In this document: positions 55,001 to 62,228 of the stretch, in pieces
Numbering within the stretch: position 1 is the stretch's first letter
Layout of the letters: the number at the start of each line of letters is the position of its first letter
Assembly (NCBI GenBank): GCA_965223835.1
Contig: CBDCXQ010000001.1
Coordinates: 868,001-932,000, forward strand
Source of the DNA: CAVYXZ01 sp965223835
Lineage (GTDB): Bacteria; Chloroflexota; Anaerolineae; Aggregatilineales; Phototrophicaceae
Reading direction: 5' to 3'
DNA: 64,000 nucleotides
Notes under the pieces: model-generated
What the model was told of the DNA's origin: nothing
Database searches by the model: none
The model's input: the letters and a program-made list of their open reading frames with translations, nothing else
Made by a program: the position numbers and the translations under genes

Positions 55001-55331
55001 CCATCCGCTGCGTGCGATCTTTATGCGGAGTCGCCATCCAGTCTAGATGCTCTAGCGTAATATTCACCTTTCTATGCACGATTTGTACCGGCTTTTCCAG
55101 ATCGCCCCAGTAGAAGGATGTGCGCAGCACCGGTGTGCGATCAATAATTGCCTGCCACGCAGACTCAAAGGCAGGAACATCAAGACCACTGCCCAAAGGG
55201 ATGACCAGCTGTTCAAAAAAGACACCGGTTGTTGGTGCTAAGAGCGACTGAAACAGCATGCCTTCCTGCATCGGCGACAGCTCCATGATGTCTTCAATGT
55301 CCGCGAGTTGCGCATTTTCCACCATTGTCAT
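52044..55331 (-). CDS. Nonribosomal peptide synthetase, C-A-T (beta-amino-acid-like)
   Basis: The 1095-aa middle synthetase. Condensation domain with HHILLDGWS near residue 149; as it follows an epimerase it should be of the D-to-L type. Adenylation: YTSGSTGLPKG, and a core segment NFVDSLWEML where the usual first Asp of the code is Val and the next is Asp (VDW...), as in beta-alanine-activating domains; the other positions read F, F, G, I, D, A. Carrier: LGGHSLLATRLV, Ser near 1017. A short acidic end (LSADEIETLLADL) follows. It is coupled by ATGA to both neighbours. Substrate is a beta-amino-acid-like unit, low certainty. Confidence 0.93.
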   Translation of the reverse strand: MTMVENAQLADIEDIMELSPMQEGMLFQSLLAPTTGVFFEQLVIPLGSGLDVPAFESAWQAIIDRTPVLRTSFYWGDLEKPVQIVHRKVNITLEHLDWMATPHKDRTQRMDNFLKEARLAGFDLDTPPLMRFSLIRMAFNEQWFVWHFHHILLDGWSGQLLLSELLDQYRALTAGQAYRGPERRPFSDYIKWVQNRDMVKAENFWKKMLDNFSAPTTLGIGRLSTGTLPPEGNEGQFVLQLSKPFSDTLRDFAQDCRLTLSTIFQGAWAILLSRYSQDTDVLFGIVVSGRPAELPGIENMIGLFINTIPLRVSVQPDARLLPWLKELQSSQIQASNFQYISPLQLQQWSNLPARSKAYDSVLIFENFPIAAVDEGNVADQRQFYLGRTDVDLTIIVMPEDALHLKFLFNHHRLDSGSISRLAGHLELLLKGFAESSDAGKTPLSALSLLTFEERHKILVEWNNTDVPGFDEKPLMQLMEERVASSPDAVVLVENDREITLSEVHERSNRLAQYLIDRDVSPGAVVGVCLELSIDAVITFLGVLKARGVYLPLDPSYPRERLVYMMEDCSAQLVITKDELSRLFTHVDLVDLSTAAADISNQDATLPMPHAEPGNLAYILYTSGSTGLPKGAAVDYRTILNRLHWMWRAYPFVEGEVMIMRTALNFVDSLWEMLGGVLQGVPTVIAPDRVARDPGSFIQLLAEHNVTRLFLVPSYLELLLASNPTLGKDLPTLRFWFCGGEPLVIELYQRFRQSVPDGTLFNIYGTSELWDATIFDTSKTEAAGELLPVGHPIDNTEVYVLDNNLEPVPIGIVGRLHVGGVCLARGYVNRPNLTAKHFIPHIFSDNPNARLYDTGDLAKLLPDGSLVVVGREDDQINLRGFRIEPGEIESLINKHPGVHESVVLSRAYGDSDTRLVAYVVAAGGHRDTKEVLAYLSQNLPAFMVPAAVVWVETIPKTPSGKRNRRALLELEIPSIERRTSAIPQNDIEKSLVTHFQNILGVTAVGIHDDFFAHLGGHSLLATRLVSRVRDEFGVEIPLREVFDAPTVAQLAGEITRRLGADDDSSSIEAIMAELEGLSADEIETLLADLDEYETGE

Positions 55332-58300
55332 TCATCTTTCTGATCTCTGCGTGCCAGATGCTCCATGAGTTTGCCGAAATCTCGTTGATTCAGTCGGGCA
55401 AGTTCGAAGTCTGAAGTGGTCTTCCGGCTCTCCGTGGCCGTTTCCCCAAGCTGAACCAATTGACGCAACGCTTCCTGACAGTTCGTGGCAACCTTTTCAA
55501 TAGTCTCTCGTTTATGTATTTCTGTACTAAAGTCAAAGTTGATAAAAAGGCGCCCGTCCAACACATGGGCATTAACTTCGAGTTTGTGGAGTCGCCGACC
55601 TCGAGGGCTGCGAGTCGCTCCCACTGCCATCATGTCATCCGCCACCGTGCCTTGCACGCCTTCCTGGCCGCCGAAACGACCTAAGTAGTTAAAGGCAATC
55701 TCTGGTTCGCGCAGCGAAGCCAATAACCGCCGTTTGGTCCCCTCGCCGCCAAGGTAGCGCAAAATACCATAGGATATGCCACGATTGGGGATGGCACGCA
55801 GCTGATCTTTGACTGACATCGCGAGCGTATCTATGTCGGTTGCAGGTATCATCAGTCTGACGGGGGCTATGCTGGTAAACCATCCTATAGTACGGCTCAC
55901 ATCCACGTCATCGAAAAGTGATTCGCGTCCGTGCCCCTCAAGATCAATGAGAACGGAGTCCTGCCCCGTCCATTCGCTGATCGCATGCGCTAGCGCTGCT
56001 ATCAGCACTTCTTCAAAACGTATGTTGAAGAGCGTTGCCAACCGACCCAACAGAACGTCTGTCGCGGGACTTTCAAGTGTCACATTGATCGTTTCAACTG
56101 AACTAACTCTGTTTTCACTACCCTCAAAATCAATCGGCAGTGGCGGCGACTGTGCAGCGTGATGTTTTGTCCAGAATGCTAACTCCTGCCGCAAATCCGC
56201 GGTTGGCGCAAATCGTGATAACAGCTCAGACCAGCGTTTATAAGAAGCCGTCTTTGCGGGAAGCGTTACCAATTCTTCGTTCATGAGCTGACGATAAACA
56301 GTTGTGATGTCCTGAAGCAATATACGCCAGGACACGGCGTCAATGACGAGATGATGGGCCACAAGCAGCAGCCGATCAGGAAAAGACTGTCCAAACTTAG
56401 CCAAGAGGGCACGTAATACTGGTCCCTCTGTTATGTTAAGTGATGCATGAGTGGTTGCGACTGCCTCAGCCAACGCGGACTCTCGCTCAGCCAGCGGAAT
56501 TCCGGTCAAATCCAGTTGCCCTAATGGACACGCCGTATCCTCCGCCATGTTAAACTGTTGCCATCCGCTTTCTGTTCGTTCAAAGCGCAGACGCAGAGCA
56601 TCGTGATGCTGCTGGATATAGCGGAGTGACTCCTGAAGCCGTGCGGGATCAAGTGGTTGGTGCAATTCAAGGAATACAGCTTGGTTGAAGTGATGGTGGT
56701 CATCTAAGTCTTGCTCGAAGAACCAGTGCTGGATTGGTGTCAAAGGCACTTCCCCTTTCACCACACCCTGGTAGTCAGTTACCAATTCAGCAGACATACA
56801 CACCTTTGCGAGTTCGGCAATCGTCTGATACTCGAACAGGTGTTTAGGTTCGATTTTGATCCCAACTTGTCGCGCGCGTGATACGATCTGTATTCCGAGA
56901 ATTGAGTCTCCGCCTAACTCGAAGAAGTTGTCGTGCAAACCAACCCGGCTAACCCCGAGTACCTCCCCCCAAATAGAGGCCAGATTCTTCTCGATCTCGA
57001 TTGCCGGTGCCGTATATTCCACACCCAGATCAGGACGTGCATGACCAGGATCAGGCAGCTTCGAGCGATCTACTTTGCCGCTTGATGTGTGTGGGATGTT
57101 GTCCAGCAGCACGTAACGCGACGGCACCATAAAGTCGGGCAATCTCGCTGTCAAAAAGTCGCGAATGCGCGGCACCATCTTGCGAAGAAAGATTCCGCGA
57201 TATGGGGTGTTGGTAAAATGACTCCAGGGTTTCAAGTGCCCAGTTGAGGCGGGGGATTGCGAAACAACCCGGCTACTTCCGCTGCGCCAAAGGCGGGCAT
57301 CGAAAACACCGATACCCCTTTTCCAGGATTCGTACAATTCAGCCTCATATCCAAGACTCTGCGCCAAAGTAGCGACAGCTTCGGGGTCCTGTCCGGGCGG
57401 CATTTCGAATGTTCTAGACTGTAGTTCACCAACCGAATCGGTGTCTTTCAACCTGGAAAGCACTTCCCGTACCTGTAGGTCTTCTGTCAAACGGTCATTC
57501 GGGATGTCAACAATGTGCAACACATTGGGTGTGGTTGCAAGTAAATGCTTTCGCAAAGCGTCGAGACTCTCAATGTCCTTAGACCAAACGAGCTTCCCGG
57601 TTTCAACGGCATGTTGAGGGCTTTGGCCGACATGTAGCACCACGTCATAGCGGTATTTTGTCAACTCGTTGCGGTACGTGCCGCGCTTGAGGAGCACTTC
57701 AACCTCTTGTATATCAGGCAATTCGAGGCGTAGAGCGTAAAAGAACTCAGGGTCAATCACAAGCTCTTGCTCCAGCATCATTCGACGATGGGTGCGTTCA
57801 TTGAGTTCGGCCACCGTGTCGCTGACATCTGCGCGAGCCATCTCGATTGATAAGGCGAGTGTCTCAAGCAGCGCCAAGTTTCGCAGATCGCCAAGGAAAA
57901 TCTTACCGTCGGGTGCTAGCGCCTTTACGACCATAGCCAGCACATCCAGCAAGTAGTCTACACTGGGGAAGTACTGCACGACGGAATTTAATATCACCAG
58001 GTCGTATGAGTTTTGTTCGATGCCATCAAAATCGTTGGCTGCTCGATTCAATAGCCGAACATGATTGGAACTTCGGCCAAGTTGTCCGCGGTGGCGCTCG
58101 ATATACGCCAGTGCCGCTTTGGAAAAGTCTGTAGCCGTGTAAGCACCACAGTCTGGAGCAATTCGAAATAGCAGCAGGCCACTGCCGCAGCCTAATTCCA
58201 GGATTCGCTTCGGCTCAAGATTGCGGACACGGGTCACTGTCGAATCGACCCACTGCCTCATGACTTCTTTCGGGAAAGGTTCGCCTGTATAACTGTTGTT

Positions 58301-61300
58301 CCAGCCTGAAATATTGAAGGTGCTGTCGGAATGCTCATCCGTGTCGCTGTAGTTTTCATCATAGATCTGTTTCCAATACGATAACTGTTCTGCCTCAAGT
58401 TCGCGCGCGGTTTTCTCATCCACAGTTGAGAAATCATGGCTGGGTGTTACGTATGCGATTAGCCGTGTATCGCCTGTTTGGTCGTCATGTGTCACCACAA
58501 CAGCATCCTGTAGACTCGGGTGATCGCGGAGAACAGTCTCAACTTCTTCCAGTTCAATGCGAAAACCGCGCACTTTTACCTGGTGATCGACCCGACCCAG
58601 GAAGTCGATATTGCCATTTGCCAGGTAACGCGCAATGTCACCAGTGCGGTACAGTCTTACGAATGTACCTTCCTCAATTTCGATGGTTACAAACCGTTCT
58701 TCGGTTAACTGAGGGCGATCCAGATACCCTCGTGCCAATCCCACACCACCGATATGAAGCTCACCCGGAACCCCAATCGGCACAGGTCTACTATGATCAT
58801 CGAGAATGTAGGTTGAAGTATTGGGAATGGGCTTGCCAATTGAAGGTTTATCGTCCCCGCCTTTACATTCCGACCAGGTTGACCAGATTGTCCCCTCCGT
58901 AGGACCATATAGATTGTAGAAGCGTCGTTCCACACCCCAGGTATCTACGAGGCTAGATGGGCAGGCTTCCCCTGCAACCGTAATAATCTCTAGATCTGGC
59001 AGGTGTTCCTGGGGCATCGCCGCCAACGCAGAGGGTGGCAGGGTTACAATGGAAATGGATTGTTGACGCAGAAAGTCCGCTAGCGCCGGACCGGGAAGCA
59101 GCATTTCAGACGGAGCGAGATACAGCGACCCCCCTGAACCAAATGCCATGCTTATTTCGAAGATTGACGCATCGAAGCTAATGGAAGCGAATTGAAGCAC
59201 TCTGCTGGCAGGTTGTAGCCCAAAAATTCGTTGTTGAGCTGCTGCCACATTGCACAGACCACGATGCTCAATAAGTACGCCTTTGGGTTGTCCGGTTGTA
59301 CCAGACGTATAGATAACATAAGCCAGATTATGTGGTTCCACATCAAATTTCGGGTTCGTCGTGGGGGCACTCGCAAGCTGGGCATCGATCTTGTCTATTA
59401 GGATAGTGTCCAGGACATCGGTTGTGAGAAGCCCGCTAAAAAGAGTTTCGTATGAGTATGCACTCGTTATCATCAAGGATGCACCAGTGTCTTGAACCAT
59501 GAAGTCAAGGCGTTCGGCTGGATATTTCGGATCGAGCGGGACGAATGCAGCCCCAGCCTTAAGGATTGCCAGAAGCGCGATAATCATCTCTGGTGACCGT
59601 TCTAGGCAAAGGAGCACGAGTTTATCAGTGGACGCGCCTGCATCATGCAAAATGTGCGCAAGCGCATTCGCTCGCTCGTTGAGTTCACGGTATGACAATT
59701 GTGTGTTGACATATTGCAGTGCCACGTGTTCGGAAAATCGAAAGGCCTGTTGCTCGAAGAGGTGATGAAAGCAGGCCGCTTCGTCGAATGGAGCTTGGGT
59801 GCTGTTCCAGTCGACGACAAGGCGGTGACGCTCTTGTACGCTCATTAGTGGCAGATTACTGATTGGGGTTTCAGGCTCACGAACGATTGCTTGCAAGAGA
59901 ATCATGAAATGATCGATAAAACGTGCGATTGTCGCGGCTTCAAAGAGTGTTGTGCTGTACTCAATTACACCGTGGATACTTTCACCTTTCTCCCAGAGGT
60001 GAGCAGCCAGATCGAAAATAGAAGTCCCACGTTGGATTTCAGGCATAGAGTTGTCGTCGCTGGCGTCTATTGCTGACTTTGACTTACCCTCAAGATTCCA
60101 CGCGGTCTGCAAGACAAATCCAACCTGAAAGAGCGGATTGCGACTGATGTCACGATCCGGTTGCAGTTCTTCGACCAATTTCTCAAATGGCACATCCTGG
60201 TTGGCAAAAGCATCCAGCGCAGTACGCCGGGTTTGTGCAAGAAATGTTCGAAATGTTGGATCTCCCGACAGATTGCCACGCATCACCAATGTGTTGACGA
60301 AAAAGCCAATCAGCGCTTCCAACTCACTTCGAGTGCGGTTGGCAATTGGCGACCCTACAACTATATCATCCTGACCCGTGTAGCGTGCGAGCAGCGTCTG
60401 AAATCCGGCCAGCAGCACCATGTAAAGGGTTGTTCCAGTTTCTTCAGCTAATTGTCGTAAATTCTTAGTGACCGAGACAGGAATCTCAAACCGATAGGTA
60501 GTGCCCTCAAAAGTTGGGGTTGCGGCGCGCGGATGGTCAGTTACAAGTTTCAGAGGTGAAAGATCGGCGAGCTGCGTGCGCCAATAGTCTAGTTGACGTT
60601 CGAGTCGTTCGCCCTGAAGCCATTCTCTTTGCCAGCAAGCAAAATCAGCATACTGGATACGCAATTCGGGAAGTGTAGTCGTTCTGCCCTCAGTGGCCGC
60701 CCGGTAGAATTCAGATAATTCATGTACGAGAATCCCCATCGACCAGCCATCAATGATGATGTGATGAAAGGTAAGAAGTAGCCAGTTTTCGACACTGGAG
60801 AGTGTCACGAGTGCCGCCCGAAACACTGGTCCGGTTTGCAGGTCGAATGGCATTTTCGCCTGTAAATCGGCCAATCGCTCCGCCTCCGCACGTCGCTGAT
60901 GGGCTGGTTTGGCTTGGAGATCGAAAACTGTCAGCGGGACTGCAATATTCTCTTCGATAATCTGAACAGGCAGGTCGTATTCAAGAGGGAACGAAGTCCG
61001 CAGTACCTCATGACGAACCATCAGCTTGGTCAGGCTCTCCCTCAAAGCCTGACCGTCTATGTGTCCTTTGAGACGGATAATCACAGGTACGTTGTAGAAG
61101 GAGTTATCCGGCGCGAGCTGGTGCAGAAACCAGAGGCGCTGCTGTGCGAACGAGAGCGGAGCTGGTTTTGATTTATCTCGTGGCCGTATAGAGTCCTCGC
61201 GAATCTTTAGCCCAATCTCAACCATTTTCTTCTTAAGCAAAGCCCGCCGCTCGGGAGATAGATCCAGACTTTGCCGAGACTTATCGCTTTCACTGGGAGT

Positions 61301-61303
61301 CAT
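55328..61303 (-). CDS. Nonribosomal peptide synthetase, C-A-(N-methyltransferase)-T-E
   Basis: The 1991-aa first synthetase. Condensation domain (about 45-480, HHIIIDGWS at 180); adenylation (about 495-965, IYTSGTTGQPKG); an N-methyltransferase inserted after VRGFRIELEEVE, with SAM motif RILELGCGSG near 1034; the end of adenylation (SSGK near 1410); carrier with LGGDS (Ser 1467); epimerase (about 1520-1960) with HHLVIDAVSW, EGHGRES and NYLG. The adenylation code read by eye is DAFTTALIWK, no clear match, so the residue is unknown. An N-terminal condensation domain in the first protein suggests an acyl starter. AGGAGA lies before the ATG. Confidence 0.95.
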   Translation of the reverse strand: MTPSESDKSRQSLDLSPERRALLKKKMVEIGLKIREDSIRPRDKSKPAPLSFAQQRLWFLHQLAPDNSFYNVPVIIRLKGHIDGQALRESLTKLMVRHEVLRTSFPLEYDLPVQIIEENIAVPLTVFDLQAKPAHQRRAEAERLADLQAKMPFDLQTGPVFRAALVTLSSVENWLLLTFHHIIIDGWSMGILVHELSEFYRAATEGRTTTLPELRIQYADFACWQREWLQGERLERQLDYWRTQLADLSPLKLVTDHPRAATPTFEGTTYRFEIPVSVTKNLRQLAEETGTTLYMVLLAGFQTLLARYTGQDDIVVGSPIANRTRSELEALIGFFVNTLVMRGNLSGDPTFRTFLAQTRRTALDAFANQDVPFEKLVEELQPDRDISRNPLFQVGFVLQTAWNLEGKSKSAIDASDDNSMPEIQRGTSIFDLAAHLWEKGESIHGVIEYSTTLFEAATIARFIDHFMILLQAIVREPETPISNLPLMSVQERHRLVVDWNSTQAPFDEAACFHHLFEQQAFRFSEHVALQYVNTQLSYRELNERANALAHILHDAGASTDKLVLLCLERSPEMIIALLAILKAGAAFVPLDPKYPAERLDFMVQDTGASLMITSAYSYETLFSGLLTTDVLDTILIDKIDAQLASAPTTNPKFDVEPHNLAYVIYTSGTTGQPKGVLIEHRGLCNVAAAQQRIFGLQPASRVLQFASISFDASIFEISMAFGSGGSLYLAPSEMLLPGPALADFLRQQSISIVTLPPSALAAMPQEHLPDLEIITVAGEACPSSLVDTWGVERRFYNLYGPTEGTIWSTWSECKGGDDKPSIGKPIPNTSTYILDDHSRPVPIGVPGELHIGGVGLARGYLDRPQLTEERFVTIEIEEGTFVRLYRTGDIARYLANGNIDFLGRVDHQVKVRGFRIELEEVETVLRDHPSLQDAVVVTHDDQTGDTRLIAYVTPSHDFSTVDEKTARELEAEQLSYWKQIYDENYSDTDEHSDSTFNISGWNNSYTGEPFPKEVMRQWVDSTVTRVRNLEPKRILELGCGSGLLLFRIAPDCGAYTATDFSKAALAYIERHRGQLGRSSNHVRLLNRAANDFDGIEQNSYDLVILNSVVQYFPSVDYLLDVLAMVVKALAPDGKIFLGDLRNLALLETLALSIEMARADVSDTVAELNERTHRRMMLEQELVIDPEFFYALRLELPDIQEVEVLLKRGTYRNELTKYRYDVVLHVGQSPQHAVETGKLVWSKDIESLDALRKHLLATTPNVLHIVDIPNDRLTEDLQVREVLSRLKDTDSVGELQSRTFEMPPGQDPEAVATLAQSLGYEAELYESWKRGIGVFDARLWRSGSSRVVSQSPASTGHLKPWSHFTNTPYRGIFLRKMVPRIRDFLTARLPDFMVPSRYVLLDNIPHTSSGKVDRSKLPDPGHARPDLGVEYTAPAIEIEKNLASIWGEVLGVSRVGLHDNFFELGGDSILGIQIVSRARQVGIKIEPKHLFEYQTIAELAKVCMSAELVTDYQGVVKGEVPLTPIQHWFFEQDLDDHHHFNQAVFLELHQPLDPARLQESLRYIQQHHDALRLRFERTESGWQQFNMAEDTACPLGQLDLTGIPLAERESALAEAVATTHASLNITEGPVLRALLAKFGQSFPDRLLLVAHHLVIDAVSWRILLQDITTVYRQLMNEELVTLPAKTASYKRWSELLSRFAPTADLRQELAFWTKHHAAQSPPLPIDFEGSENRVSSVETINVTLESPATDVLLGRLATLFNIRFEEVLIAALAHAISEWTGQDSVLIDLEGHGRESLFDDVDVSRTIGWFTSIAPVRLMIPATDIDTLAMSVKDQLRAIPNRGISYGILRYLGGEGTKRRLLASLREPEIAFNYLGRFGGQEGVQGTVADDMMAVGATRSPRGRRLHKLEVNAHVLDGRLFINFDFSTEIHKRETIEKVATNCQEALRQLVQLGETATESRKTTSDFELARLNQRDFGKLMEHLARRDQKDE

Positions 61304-61582
61304 AGCACAAAATCTCCTAAATCACCTGTGCAGAGGCATTGGTGTCAATCAAGAATATAGAGCGAGCAACATCTCAGTGATCAGCAAACCCAAAACGGCC
61401 CCTATTGGTACTGATGATGGCCTATTTGTTCCTAACGAGCGAGGCCCGCAGATATGGACCACTAGCCACTTCGAGAGGGTCAATATCAACCGAGTGCAAG
61501 TCAAAGGGAGGAGATAACTACATAATCATAGTTTGCTTGCGCGCCCGATCGATTAGCCACTCTGAACTTATGGCTTCCACGC

Positions 61583-62020
61583 CTATGTGCTCTTCTTCGA
61601 TGTGCTGGCGGCTTTCTTCGGTCCAGCACTTAGAGACGCTCTAAGTTCTTCTAGCATCTCTATGTAAACGCCTAACGCTTCTGTGTCGTTCGTTAGCCTT
61701 AGATTTTGGAGCGTGTTGATTATCATCTGGTATTGCTCTTGGCAGGCCGTTAGGTACTCCTGATTGATGAGAGAATATCTCTGCTGATAGTCCAACCAAG
61801 CAGCGCCCGCCCGTTCCAATGGGTCGTCACCGGCAGCGGCAGCCTGCAGTTCGCCGTAATAGCGCTCGTATTCCTGTCTGGCCTTATTCCTGGCCTCATT
61901 GGATATCCGCTGTATTGCCTGCTGGTAGTTCGTAATCGCTTCCTGTGCACCCTGCGTGTAGTTGTTTGCGGCTTGTACCTGCGTGCGTCTGTACTCATAG
62001 AGTCGATTCAAGTTGAACAT
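61583..62020 (-). CDS. Small coiled-coil protein
   Basis: A 145-aa product with AAAGGAG before the ATG at 62020. It is predicted to be nearly all helix with high Gln/Ala/Glu/Arg content (NYTQGAQEAITNYQQAIQRI, then SNEARNKARQEYERYYGELQ) and a basic Lys/Ser tail (KKAASTSKKST). It has no signal or membrane segment. Phasin-like and coiled-coil scaffold proteins look similar. It sits between the von Willebrand A gene group and the first synthetase, 280 bases from the latter. Function unknown. Confidence 0.7.
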   Translation of the reverse strand: MFNLNRLYEYRRTQVQAANNYTQGAQEAITNYQQAIQRISNEARNKARQEYERYYGELQAAAAGDDPLERAGAAWLDYQQRYSLINQEYLTACQEQYQMIINTLQNLRLTNDTEALGVYIEMLEELRASLSAGPKKAASTSKKST

Positions 62021-62034
62021 TTTTCAATCTCCTT

Positions 62035-62226
62035 TTATCTTTTGTTCACCCAAGTCAAACGTGTATGGTTAGTCAAGCGAAGCATGCCTTTCACAGGCCA
62101 TAATTGAAACGGAATGCCCGAATTACTGATTGACAGTATTACGCCTTGACGCGTGTCAAAAAGACGAACCGATAGCTCTCTGAACTTGTTGAAAATTGGC
62201 ATCATAGAGCCACAGCGACCAAGCAT
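62035..62226 (-). CDS. Possible small protein, 63 aa
   Basis: Begins two bases after the stop of the von Willebrand A gene and ends 14 bases before the coiled-coil gene, so it fills the gap tightly. The product is basic with hydrophobic residues (RLFDTRQGVILSISNSGIPF, then LRLTNHTRLTWVNKR) and could be a single beta-rich domain. There is no clear Shine-Dalgarno; the tight packing is the only support. It may be chance. Confidence 0.35.
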   Translation of the reverse strand: MLGRCGSMMPIFNKFRELSVRLFDTRQGVILSISNSGIPFQLWPVKGMLRLTNHTRLTWVNKR

Positions 62227-62228
62227 AG

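Noticed and set aside
61405..61644. + strand frames between the coiled-coil gene and the first synthetase
   Set aside because: Overlap the 3' end of a well-supported minus-strand gene and have no ribosome-binding site.
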